Origin: Batillaria attramentaria
Lineage: Eukaryota; Mollusca; Gastropoda; Batillariidae
Length of the DNA: 64,000 nucleotides
Assembly (NCBI GenBank): GCA_018292915.2
Contig: JACVVK020000390.1
Location: forward strand, 144,501 to 208,500
Direction of reading: 5' to 3'
The notes under the pieces were generated by a model that had not been told where the DNA came from, did not search any database, and was given only the letters and a program-made list of their open reading frames with translations. Positions 24,966 through 36,213 of the stretch are shown piece after piece. Position 1 is the first letter of the stretch. Each line of letters starts with the position of its first letter. A program made the translations under genes and the position numbers.

Positions 24966-25654
24966 ATAACCTTTGCCTGCATTGAATATTTAAAAAAAAA
25001 AAACGGGTCGCGCTCAACAAAAGCCTACCCGGGGTGGAAGGCAGACCTTTCGTTTGCCAGGCTTTCTTAGGGGTGTCCGTGTTTACATTTTCGGCTGTAA
25101 GCTTCATGGTAGGGTGCCTGGTTGTAAATCAAAATAACTGTCGCCTCTACCCCGAAATCTCCCTTGTACCGGAGAGGCAAAATGGCAGGAGGTTGGAGCG
25201 ATTCACACAAAGCAAAAAAAAAAAAAAAAAAAGGAACTCGGGGACAGTTGTCAACCGGGGTGGCGGAGGCTCGGGAAGCTCAGGAGTCGCCACGCATGAC
25301 TGATTCCTCAGACACGGGTGGCGGAGCACTTAATTGCCCTTGCTGCAGGATTGATAGCTCTTGTCTGGAGCCCGTCTGTCCTTCGCTTTAAGACCAACTT
25401 GGAGCGGTACCGCCCTGTACGCGTATCACGTGCATTGACTGTGTGTGTGGACGGGTTGTGTGATCAAGTGAAAGGATGGACCGGAAGCCGCGTGAATTTT
25501 TCAACACTGCTCTTTGCTGGCGTGTGTCAGGTGTCTTGAGAGAGAGAGAGAAAGAGAGAGAGAGGTACAGGTTGGTTGAGGAGGGAGGAAAGGGGTAAGA
25601 GGGTGTTGTACTAATGTTCTTCATGTAAATAGATTGTGCGTTTCAACAGAGAGA

Positions 25655-25740
25655 GAATCAATGAATCAGTGAAACTTTATTTGCAACGGTAGAGGCAGTT
25701 GACGTCAGATAGTCAGTTTTCAGAGAGAGAGAGAGAGAGA
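25655..25740 (+). repeat. Microsatellite-linked repeat, GA-array family
   Basis: AATCAGTGAAACTTTATTTG, then CAACGGTAGAGGCAGTTGACGT (split CAACGGTAGAGG and CAGTTGACGT) and AGTCAGTTTTCA, ending in a GA array. A second copy at 27021-27083 also sits between GA arrays. Confidence 0.8.
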
Positions 25741-26799
25741 AACAAACATCAAGAGAAAAGTAAGGACAAGAGCACCTTTGCAAACTTGGACTCTGTCGTG
25801 ATGGAAGCTAACGACCTTCAGAGCTCTAAATCCATCGCTCAGCCAATCTCGATCTCCTACAGCTTATTCCATTTTTACCCCGTGGGGAAAGATGCTTTTT
25901 GGATATTGGGGAATACATTTTTTTTTTTTTTACCTTATGCTATCGAACATTTTGACCTTTAGAAGACGTCGGGCTCAGACCCTGTCTTCCAGATGGCGCC
26001 ACAAGACATCTCTCTCTCTCTCTCTCTCTCTCTGTCTCATTTTTCCCGTTGCTCTCTCTCCCAGACTTCCTTGGGGCAGACTGATATGGACTGAACATGT
26101 CAGCTCCATATTTCAAGCTCCCTCCAGCCGTTCCCGGTCCCTCCTCTTTGGCCAAAACAGAACATGGTATAATTATACAGACTCTCCAAGCCCGTTTCCC
26201 AATCTCTGGCGGGCCGTGCCTTGCCTGCAAGCCAGTCGGTAATTGGGGGTACAAACCCGCAACTCTGCAGGCTAAAGTCTTGTTCAATTCTGCCCCATCC
26301 AGGGCGCAACACGTTGCACATTTGCCCCCCTACAGCGCAAAGATGCGTTTTGCCTCGAGAGTACAAGCCGCCGTCCCTTTGACGTTTCTGCCTCCCCCGG
26401 CAGGAGGCCAAAGATGATTTTAATGAAGTTTTACGGTCATGTTGGTGTAGAGAATGGTAGCACCGTGCGGACTTCACACAAAAGAGAAGGGAGGGGAGGG
26501 GGGGGGGGGCTTGGGAACTGAAGTCATATGCACGGGGCTGTTTCCAGTGCATGGCAATTTGTAAAAGCCGGAGCTGTTGCCGGTTTTTATGGGGATTGTA
26601 AAGGCAGTAATAAGCAGAAGCCGTGTGTCTCTGGCTCTTAAGTGGGTGCAGTTTGTAACGAGTGTTTACGAGTTACAGGCACTTAGCAGTGACAGCGACC
26701 CATGTTACGTGAGAGCTGAGCTTTCCACTTACGGCTTGGGGAGAGATCCGACTCTTACATTCTGGAAAGGTTCCAATACCCTTGTGAAAAGTAGTTGAC

Positions 26800-26878
26800 A
26801 ACAGTTTTGATGAGAGAGAGAGAGAGTGAGAGTTTTAATCCATATTTAAACAGGGATGACAACAGTTTTGTTGAAGTT

Positions 26879-26915
<37 letters not shown>

Positions 26916-27083
26916 CAAAGCCAAATACAATAACAAATATGACTAGGAAGAAAAATGAGAGAGAGGTTTAATTATCCATATTTGACCAGGTTTTCGAGAG
27001 AGAGAGAGAGAGAGAGAGAGAATCAAGAAAACTTTATTTTTCAACGGTAGAGGTAGTTAACGTGAAACAGTCAATTTTCATAC

Positions 27084-27114
<31 letters not shown>

Positions 27115-27165
27115 AAAGCCAAATGCAATTACAAATATGACTAGGAAGAAAAAAGAAAGAAAAAA
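26800..27165 (+). repeat. Block of GA arrays interleaved with duplicated short segments
   Basis: AAAGCCAAATACAATAACAA plus ATATGACTAGGAAGAAAAA occurs near 26911 and again near 27109 (about 198 bp apart). TTTAATTATCCATATTTGAC and its variant occur twice, and GACAACAGTTTTG occurs twice near the start. Each segment is bordered by a GA array. A copy of the 25655 repeat lies at 27021-27083. Confidence 0.85.
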
Positions 27166-27408
27166 AAAAACACGAAAATCCGGATATTTACAATTTAAGT
27201 GGCTTTTGCTTGTCTGCAGTAAATCCCAATAAACTATTCCCATAGAGCCGGCTCGGCAGGCCCTATTTGCTTATAACTGCCGATCGGCCATTGTAAAAAC
27301 AAAATTGTTGCATTAAAACCAGCCATTCGAGCGAGTCATTTTTATTCGTCCTAGCTTCGAATGCTGTTTGGATGATGAAGCTGTAAAATTTTTGCCGTTT
27401 CTGAAGCT

Positions 27409-27535
<127 letters not shown>

Positions 27536-28417
27536 TATTCAGTCATGATTACATTTCAGTGTTGTTGAATCGTTGGTCACAAGAGCTATACCAACTGACC
27601 CCCTGACGTTCTGCCGTTCTCAACTCCTGTTACTTTGACAGCATGTTGTCTGTGTTTGACCAAGGCTGAATCTGCAGCACCGGTAATCTAATACCAACGG
27701 GAATAAGTCAACCATCTGGTCTGTAGGTCCTTCTATTCTACCCCCCACCCCCCACCCCCCTCCACACCCCCAACCCCTAAAAAAATAGTAACGAGAGTGG
27801 CAGGTGATTGGGATGAGTTAGGGCCCCGACTGTCCCCCCGCGCGCACCCAATCAGAGCGAGGCCTTTAATCACGGGACCCATCGCGATGATTCCAATTTT
27901 GCTGCAGTTCAAACAAACCGATAGATCAAGCTGTCGCTGGGGCGTGATAGATAAGGCACGGCGCCCTCTGGACCTCGATTCGCACCCATCATCTTCCCCC
28001 TTCCCCCTGCTGCCCCCTCCCCCCGGGCTCCTAGTCCCATACCCCCCCCCCTCCCTCCCCAACCTCTCTTTGGTGCCTGGCCCGTCCTCCGCTTCCTTGT
28101 TGGTGGCTGTCCTTTTTCCTCCCCGTCATGTGTGTCCCTTGAAAGTCTGTTCCTTTCTTTGGCGGTACGGTGGACGTGTGCGTGGGTGTCTCTGTCTGCT
28201 GGATTTCAAGACGGAAGATTTTCAGAGTCTGAGGTGGTTCTTGGACGATTCGGTATGACTGCGTCATCGTTGCGTAATCTGGTTCTGTCACCTGTTGTTG
28301 CTTCCGCAGTCTGCTAGGAGGTTGGGGTGGCTCAGGTGGACTCGTGCTTTGACCAGAAAGAAGACTGCGGATTCAGTTCCAGCAAGGTGTTATTTTCAAA
28401 ACTATTTTAATGTCCCT

Positions 28418-28740
28418 TCAGGGAAATTCGGGCAGCTTCCTCCGGGGAAAGCGCGTCGCCGCGGCGCAACGCCACCCAACACCTATCCTGTTTTTCAGTT
28501 TTGCCGGGGGGGGGGGGGGGGGGGGAAGAAGCAGGATAACCCGGAGGCAGGATAACCTGGAGAGAAACCTCCGATGAGCAGCCCGGTAGCCAGAAAACAA
28601 CAACAACAAACGGTACATGTATCACATATATCAGAAGGTCGACCTAGGCTCGAACCCACGCTTCATTGCCGTGACAGCGGTGACGGACGTTGAGTAGCGC
28701 AGCGGCTAAGTCCGACGCGCTACCTATTAGACCACCCCCA
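28418..28740 (-). mobile_element. tRNA-derived repeat, family B, minus strand
   Basis: On the minus strand the head reads GTGGTCTAATAGGTAGCGCG, continues TCGGACTTAGCCGCTGCGC, and has a B box GGGTTCGAGCC (RC of 28648-28658). The body ends in a GC-rich core (28440-28480, CTTCCTCCGGGGAAAGCGCG). A long G tract (28505-28527) interrupts it. A second copy at 56040 has the same order of parts. Confidence 0.8.
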
Positions 28741-29393
28741 GTTCAAAATTTGTGTGGTCTGTAGATCCAGTACCCAGTCCCAAGACTTCCCTACCTACAA
28801 CCACCCACGCCCTGCCCCATCACGCTGTTCTTTGGGCATGTGGTGTGATGAGCTTTATCCATAGCCCATGGATATCCGAAAAAGAAAAAAAAAGAGATTT
28901 GTTCATTTGATATACAGCTGATTTATCTTCGTGCACACACTTTCTTCAGAAATTACAGCTACAAGCACCATTCCCACAACACACCCATTTCCACCAACCC
29001 TACCAGTTTACCACCCTGTCCGTCATTCCGGGCTACGTCATCATTTTCCCAACGCGCCAAAATCGGCGTATCCCACTTCTCCCAGTCCGGCGGTTTTTGG
29101 AAGCAGGAGAGAAATTGGCCAGGCGCTCCTGTAGAGATAAATTCAATATTGGCGGTGAATAAATCACTGATTTGATATTGCCTACCCCGTCCCCTGGAGG
29201 TAGATAAAGTGAGCTCAGCCGATTTATCACCATTCCGGTGGAAGCGCAGTTTTGCCGGATGGCTTGGTTCGGCTCGTCCTTGCAGCCAAGTTTGCTGATC
29301 TGGCTGCGCTGTGGTTTGTGGCATTTCCTGTGTGTCCTTGTCGGCGTGTGGTCAGAGTTATGCATGGAAGTGTGCATTACAGGCATTAAATGT

Positions 29394-29573
29394 CTGCAGT
29401 CATCACAAAAAAGGGTCTAAGCGCGATGTATTTGATTAGGCGCTTACGACCTTTATCCCGACTACAGTAAGCGTGCATCAATGCTGCAGTCATCACAAAA
29501 AGGGTCTAAGCGCGATGTATTTGATTAGGCGCTTACGACCTTTATCCCGACTACAGTAAGCGTGCATCAATGC
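29394..29573. repeat. Near-perfect 90-bp tandem duplication
   Basis: CTGCAGTCATCAC begins at 29394 and again at 29484. The two units differ by one A in the A tract. Flanking sequence GTCGGCGTGTGGTCAGAG (about 29340) recurs at about 29590 as GTCGGCATGTGGTCAGAG, so the duplication sits inside an older repeat of about 250 bp. Confidence 0.93.
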
Positions 29574-30562
29574 TTTCTGTGCGTCCCTGTCGGCATGTGG
29601 TCAGAGTTATGTATAGAACTTTACATTTACAACTTGCTATAAAGTGTCCACCTTCGTTTGGAAAAAAAGGGCACCTGCACTCGTCAAATACATCGCGCTT
29701 AGGTCCTTTATGCAGATGGTGCTAGATGTGTAGCCGTCCTCTCTCGTTTGAATAATGTACAGAGTGTTGCATTGCTCTCTACAGTAATTCTGTGCCCGGA
29801 GTGAATTTTTCAATTTTTCACCCGGGCAGATGCATCCGCCGTATGAGTAATGATACTCTTAGGCTGATTTCAGAATTGACTGATTTATTTAGAGCTTTGC
29901 GTCGCACAGGCACGTGCTAATTCTCCATACGAGACCGCCTGACTGCATTTTATCTCCGCGGAATTCAGCACGATTTTGGGTATGTTTAAGTTTCGGATTT
30001 AAAACGTTTATGACACGTGCTGGTGTGAAAACTGGAATAGAGATAGGCGGGGGTGGGGGAGGGTTAAAAAAAAAAGAGCTGGCCTGTATCAGAATTGATA
30101 TTCCCTCTGAAATTGGAATTCCCGGGAGCTTCATTGGCCCCAGGTATTGGTCTGTGACACGTGGGGTCAGTCCCTTGATTAAGGCGTGTGTCCGCACTGC
30201 ACTGGAGACATGATTTGTCTCCCCTCACAATGGCGTCTTAAATCAGAACTTATAGCGGGGCCTGACATGGCTGACATTTCGAGGTATGAGCGACAAGGCC
30301 GACAACTCTCGTTTTCTGGAATCGCTCCGCCATTTTTATGGAGCGGTGTATGTACGCTTGTGGTCTGCCGACTCGAATTAACAAGTAGGCTAACGGGGTT
30401 TGACTGAATAATTTAGTAGTAATCTTTTTTCATACCCCGTCAAAGTGGTCTCAAGATGAGTGTTGTCTACTTTTGGTAGGAGGCTTTTAGAGAATTTTGA
30501 TCGAAGGAGTTTGCAATTTGAGTGAGGAAGATCGCTAGCGCCGAATAGCTGCTTCTTAAACT

Positions 30563-30565
<3 letters not shown>

Positions 30566-30650
<85 letters not shown>

Positions 30651-30652
30651 GC
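30566..30652. repeat. CA array followed by GC array
   Basis: CA units to 30636 then GC units. This is the same CA/GC combination as at 24615 but with the order reversed on the + strand. Confidence 0.97.
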
Positions 30653-30898
30653 AAACAAAACAACAACAACAAAAACCGGTGTTCTGTACTGTGGTACACA
30701 GTGGCCGACCACAAACCGTAGCATGCAACATTCTTACCACCCGATTACAGTGGAGTTGTCGTTTCTGGAGAGACTGCTATTGCCATCTGTGGTACCCCTT
30801 AGTAAGACATGGGATCAGTTAGAATAGCTGTCATCAGATTGGAACTTCTACATCAGTAAATGCCACGTCAGACATATTTGACTGTCTCTTCATTACCA

Positions 30899-30951
30899 TG
30901 GAACTTCACCACAACCTTCGTCACCCTGGAACTTCACCACAACCTTCGTCA
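30899..30951. repeat. Short 28-bp tandem duplication
   Basis: TGGAACTTCACCACAACCTT followed by CGTCA occurs at 30899 and 30927. Confidence 0.85.
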
Positions 30952-31215
30952 AGAAGGTCGCCCACCAACAACCAGCCCCACAACCACTACCGCCTGTCGC
31001 CGTCCAGAGCCATTACCCAAGCGTCTACATCCTTGCAGCTTTGCGGCATCAAGATGTAACGAACCCATTTCTCCCCGCAGGCACGTGGGGAGCGCAAGAA
31101 GGGAATGGGAACAAATTTTCCAGACCCTTAGACACCGGCATCGCTCGGAAATGTATTTCCTGTAGTTTTCTGCCCGAGTTTATCTTGATGTACCCAGCGT
31201 CTCGCACTTTGTAAC

Positions 31216-31422
31216 GAGTATTCTGCCCTCGTCCCTCGACTGATTCTTCGAATGAAGCTCCCCCCCCCCCCCCCCCGATGGAAAAAAGATAAACTTGCAA
31301 CGACCAGCAAATGTGCTGGAAAGAGTATTCTGCCCTCGTCTTTGGACTGATTCTTCAAATGAAGCTTTTCCCCCCCGATGGAACAAAAAAGATAAAGTGG
31401 TACGACCCGCAAATGCTCTGCT
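31216..31422. repeat. Tandem duplication, about 107-bp unit
   Basis: GAGTATTCTGCCCTCGTC starts at 31216 and at 31323. Both units continue with GACTGATTCTTC, AATGAAGCT, a C tract, CGATGGAA, AAAAGATAAA and CGACC. The C tract is longer in the first unit. Confidence 0.9.
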
Positions 31423-32085
31423 TGTAGAACTACTAGAAGTCAATGCATTTTTATGAGTTCGGGTGGCGGGGCGGCTAGACTCGGCTACCGGGACAGCCGA
31501 GCGATTGGAGTTGCAAGTGATTACTGAAACATGGAGGGGATTGGAGTGAGCGAGTGTAGGAGGGATAAAAACTTAAAATTAAGAGACAGAAGTGGAGACG
31601 AGAGGCCTTCAGACGCTTTCCGAGTCGTCGTCCAATTTTTGTGGCCCGCGGGCGAGAAAGTTTGGAGCGAAGCTTGTTCGAGTGGCTCGTGCAATCGACA
31701 CAGAGTAAAATGCCCGCAGATGCACCTTGCGTATGGGTTGTTTTAGAAAAAATGCAGCTCTTTTCTGTCCCGTGTTTAATGGGTGTGACATTATCTGAAA
31801 TAATTGCTGCAGCACTTAAGTTTCGTCGATTAAGTTGCACGAATCTGGCGGAGAATTGTGCATAACCGGCCAGCCACGCCCTGGACGTTCCAGTGTGTAA
31901 TAATCCATTTTAAATGGAAGGCACGTGATTTCTCTCTCTCTCTCCCCCCCCCCCCCCCCCGTTGTCCATTTAATCATTGCTTTACAGAGTCTTTTCTTTT
32001 GTGTTCATTTTATGCAGAATTTGGATTGTACGTACTCATGTTGTATGATTGGCCTAAACAAGAAACCCTTTCAGTTTGAGTCCTA

Positions 32086-32098
32086 TCTCTCTCTCTGT

Positions 32099-32143
<45 letters not shown>
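32086..32143. repeat. CT array followed by CA array
   Basis: Short CT run then CA units. Confidence 0.97.
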
Positions 32144-32144
<1 letters not shown>

Positions 32145-32683
32145 GCTCTCAGATCTCAGCCCGAATAATCCAACTCAAAACTGAGGTGCCCTGCGTGCTG
32201 CGTAATCTGAGAGCACGTGATTCTTCGCCGAGCTTAGTGTTGCACTGGAAAGTCTTGCCATCCCCATCCCCCCCCCCTCCCACGGAGCCACTGACCTCAT
32301 TATTTCCTGTGCCCTCGCTTTGGCCTCATTTCCCCAGCCTCCTGTCCGCGACAGATAAGGCACCGTCCAGCCGGCATCCAGTGAAATATGTACCTCTTTA
32401 CAGCCCTGGGGAGACCCTTGATACCAGGAACCCAAACATCGCATGTCTTCCCATTCTTCTGGTACGCGCACTATAAAGACATTCACATGGTTGACGGGGC
32501 CGCAGGAGCCGTGTGTCTCCTCTGGCTCTGTTCTCGCACGTACTGCCCTGTTCAGTCCTTTACTGACTCTACAGCCGAATAGCACATGAGCACGTAGATA
32601 GGACACAATCGCCCTGTGAGCCTCATCGCTGAGTGTGTTGACCGCTAATGTCCCTACTGCAGCATGTCCAAAAGACAACACCA

Positions 32684-32994
32684 GGGCCCGTATGTAAAAC
32701 TCGAGGTTAATTTAACCCACGGCTACGGGCCTAACCCAGACTAGGACAAAAGAAACCCCCCCCCAAAAAAAATAAATTTAAAAAAAGGAAGCGAACAAAG
32801 AAAGAAAAAAATCCTTCTATAGGCACCTTGCTAGAATGGACCCGCTTCCTGATTTAAAACAAACACACAAAAAAAAACCAAAAAAAAAAAAACAACCCCA
32901 AAACACCAGAAAATTTAACCCTAGAGCTAGTTTTAGTACGTTAGACTCTAACCCGGGGCTAAAAGCTCTAACCTCGACTAGTGCATACGGGCCC
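32684..32994. mobile_element. Inverted-repeat element, 311 bp (possible MITE)
   Basis: GGGCCCGTATG at 32684-32694 and its exact inverse CATACGGGCCC at 32984-32994 mark the ends. TCGAGGTTA recurs in inverted form exactly 17 bp in from each end, so the imperfect arms span about 26 bp. Further inside both arms carry CTAACCC-type motifs. The centre is A-rich. No clear target duplication was found, so the superfamily is not assigned. Confidence 0.65.
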
Positions 32995-33313
32995 AGACAG
33001 TGGGTGCCAGTATTCGTGAACGGCCGCAGCCATTGGAGGTGGTCATTGCATGGTTATACGTGGAGTTGCCAGTATATTATCAGGACCCCTCCTGGGACCG
33101 TGAGATGGAGACTGATCAGTAACTATGTGGAAGGTGACTAGACCTCCCTTCATGAATTATGGACCTACTGTTTTACGGGTCGAGGTTGTCGTACGTAATG
33201 ACGCTGTAACTGGCCGTGCACTCTTGGGTGTCTGTGTTCGACTGGAGGTGACAGTGACCGCTTAGCTATGAGCGAACATCGACATCTGTATAGATCTATA
33301 TATAATGTTTGAC

Positions 33314-33394
<81 letters not shown>
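33314..33394. repeat. CA microsatellite
   Basis: Uninterrupted CA array of about 40 units. Confidence 0.98.
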
Positions 33395-33395
<1 letters not shown>

Positions 33396-33571
33396 GCGTT
33401 GAACTGATGAGAATTTTGCCAAATCGTAGAAAGGCACACTAAGAAGACGTAGATCACGTGGCGAGTTGATAATAAAACAAAAACAGACACATTACAGGTG
33501 AAATATAAACGTTGAACATAGCAATACATCTCTATGGTGGGACAAATAAGCAAACAAACACAAGGACAGCG

Positions 33572-33637
33572 GCAATGAATATTCCACTGCTTTTTGTCGG
33601 TGTAGGCAAATGTCAGACCTGGAATGACCAGACAAGT

Positions 33638-33710
<73 letters not shown>

Positions 33711-33779
33711 CTGCAATGAATATTTCACTGCATTTTGTCGATGTAAGCAAGTGACAAACCTGGAATGACCTTACAAGTG
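33572..33779. repeat. Two direct repeats around a CA array, 141-bp period
   Basis: GCAATGAATATTCCACTGC (33572) recurs as GCAATGAATATTTCACTGC (33713), followed in both by TTTTGTCG, GTAAGCAA or GTAGGCAA, ACCTGGAATGACC and ACAAGTG. The CA array at 33641-33708 separates them. Confidence 0.92.
33641..33708. repeat. CA microsatellite between direct repeats
   Basis: Uninterrupted CA array lying between the two 33.6-kb direct repeats. Confidence 0.98.
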
Positions 33780-33997
33780 TGCAGACAGATAATCACACTA
33801 GGGTTAACACGGTTCCAGCTGTCTAGCTAGTCCTGCAAGAGATGAAGCTGAGTGAATGAGACAGGAGACCCGAGGGAACCAGGTCACAGGCAGGCAAATG
33901 GAATCTGCCACCGTATGCGGGAGACCCAGACCTACATGGATTCCGCTTATGACGATAGCACAATGACTTCTGCTGATAACATTAGGACGGTCTGCAT

Positions 33998-34250
33998 GCT
34001 TACCGGTCACAGAGGTAGATAGGCGTTACTGGTCACAGATACGAGGTCTGCTTGCTTAGTCAGTATAGTGGTCACAGGGTTACATAGGCTTTACTGGTGA
34101 CAGGAGGGCTGCGTGAATACTGGTCACAGAGCTAGATAGGATATTACAGGACACGGAGCTAGTTTTTACTGGTCACAGCATTCGGAGGTATGCATCATTA
34201 CTGGTCGCATAGGTACCTAAGACTTTTTGCTAGTTATAGAGTCATGTTTC
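33998..34250. repeat. Degenerate minisatellite, TACTGGTCACAG type
   Basis: TACTGGTCACAGAG or close variants, followed by GCTAGATAGG-like text, recur about eight times with variable spacing. The array runs up to the insertion target of the SINE at 34275. Confidence 0.8.
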
Positions 34251-34274
34251 CACTGGCAACGCTTGACAATATAA

Positions 34275-34417
34275 ATTTGGACTTCTAATGTTCGGGTCGT
34301 GAGTTCGATCCCGGCTGGGGCTAAATATTTGTGCTGGCTTTTTTCATCGTTGCCCTGTCTTTGATATCACCCTATGTGGTGGAAAAGGACGTTAAACCCC
34401 CAAACACCCACCCACCC
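34275..34417 (+). mobile_element. 5'-truncated family A SINE with 13-bp target-site duplication
   Basis: The element starts within the tRNA head (TTGGACTTCTAATGTTCGGG), keeps the B box GTTCGATCCC and the full GATATCACCC body, and ends in a CACCCACCC tail. CTTGACAATATAA occurs exactly on both sides (34262-34274 and 34418-34430). 5' truncation with a target duplication of this length is typical of LINE-style target-primed insertion. Confidence 0.92.
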
Positions 34418-34981
34418 CTTGACAATATAATAAATATGTCTGATGATAAAAGTTGGAAGGGTCCTGCACGCTTATCAGTCAAAGACCCAGACTGACTTAG
34501 CTGTCACAGACATACAACGTCTCCCTGTGCCAACGCTTCTCAGTGAAACTGATTTTCTCGAGTGCGTGTGAAAACAGTAATCTCCTGTTTGATAAAAGCG
34601 AGACCCTATATCCACTGCGCTATGGCAGGAAAATGGAGACTAGAGCTATAAAGGTTCCACTTTCTGCAGGCTGTGTGGTGTTTTTTGTTTTAATTCTAGC
34701 TCTGTGGAAGGGAACATGAGTTACAGTATTCTGGCTTATCTTGGCACGGAGGTAAATTAATGAGATGTATCCTTGCGTGGTGATGGAAAAGGTTGCGATG
34801 GGTTAGAATCAAGTCGTTTTTCATGCTAAGCGGTTTACAAATGCAGGGTAGTGTATGATTACTGTGTCGCTGATAAACCTGATCGTTTTAGACTTTTCCT
34901 GAAGCTGTTTATGCCAGGCAGAATTTTTACGATTTCCCCCCCATAAACATCATTTTATAAATTATAAGATATGATTTGACT

Positions 34982-34982
<1 letters not shown>

Positions 34983-35028
<46 letters not shown>
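34983..35028. repeat. CT microsatellite
   Basis: Uninterrupted CT array. Confidence 0.98.
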
Positions 35029-35031
<3 letters not shown>

Positions 35032-36113
35032 GTAATTTCAGAGCTTCGCCACTGTTAACATTAAAGAAAAAGAAAACTTGTGACACACTGCGCTGGTTTT
35101 CTCTTTAGCAAGCCGTCATGTTCCGTGGGTTAAACAAAACTTGAAAGCGTTTTTCAGCACATGACAAGCCCGTCCTAAGGAGACGTACATCTAATCTGCG
35201 CTACAGTTTTGCATGCCTTGTGGATGTTTATGACGACGCTGCTTTGAAGCTACAGCTCAAGAATGCCCTCGGTGCTGCAGATAACCTTGCTCTTCTTGTT
35301 TTCGTACAATTCCCTGACGTGGTTAATTCTCTTCTGGTTCTTTATCTCTCTTCTCGTCAGTCATTAATGTCTGGTTTGTTTGGAAGAGAAGATTGTTCTG
35401 GTGAGAGATGTCGTGTTTGTTCTTTGGTTTGTAAGGCGCTGATCACACAGGGTTTTGAAGCATCACCAAGACAAGGCTGCCGCCGGCGTAATACTAATAG
35501 CAAAACACAGTAAATTTTATGACGTCATTTTGCGAAAAAGAGCATTACGTCCGTGTCTTTCGTCAAATTACGTCATGGGCTTACAACGTTGTGCCGTTGC
35601 ACGGCAAAAGGGGAGTTAGAATAGACATCTGAGAGATAGATCTGTGTCTCCGGTAGGTATCGGGCATTGGGTCTTTGCTGACAGTGGAGTTAAATGTTCA
35701 TCCAGAAATCCTCACAAGTCAGCATTTTTTTAACTGCTTGTTAAAACACACAGGACCTACATACCGGCCCGCGTTGTAAATATTTATAAAGCGGTAGTAC
35801 TAAAGAAAAGGAAATCACGCTGTTCTCGTGTGTCTATTCTTCGACTCTCACGCTGTTAGTGGCTGTTATAAATAACTGATGGGCCCGCATTCATTCGGAC
35901 CAACTTCGGGATTAGGCAAGTCAGTCAGTGCTTCCGTGACTAGGGACGTATGCTTCTGTTTGCGACCAGACCGGGGGAATGTGAGATCGGTGGAGTCTAT
36001 GACGGTATGGTGTCAAACTATTGTCAAAACTCTGCTTGTCTTAAGAGCTCGAGCTTGACCACCCCATGCCTGCTATGATACGATGTTAAAATGTTAGACA
36101 CTGCACACCAGTA

Positions 36114-36213
36114 GAAGCCACTTCAAGCCACTATTATAGTACTACGCGATGCGCGGGCCTTCCCCGCTAGCGAGGCCGCTGCGGATTGCGTAATACTGGC
36201 TTGAAGTGGCTTC
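36114..36213. repeat. 100-bp hairpin with 17-bp perfect arms
   Basis: GAAGCCACTTCAAGCCA (36114-36130) is exactly inverted at 36197-36213. The loop is CpG-rich and contains GGCCT...AGGCC and the palindrome GCTAGC. It could be a very short MITE or a structured site. No target duplication is obvious. Confidence 0.7.

Noticed and set aside
32175..32681. 168-aa minus-strand ORF
   Set aside because: No domain recognised and no coding signal beyond openness.
33998..34250. CRISPR-like array
   Set aside because: Units are degenerate, spacing is irregular and the DNA is animal. It is a minisatellite.
35220..35513. 97-aa ORF with several Cys residues near its C-terminal half
   Set aside because: Considered as a retroelement or zinc-finger fragment, but the Cys spacing fits no pattern I recognise.
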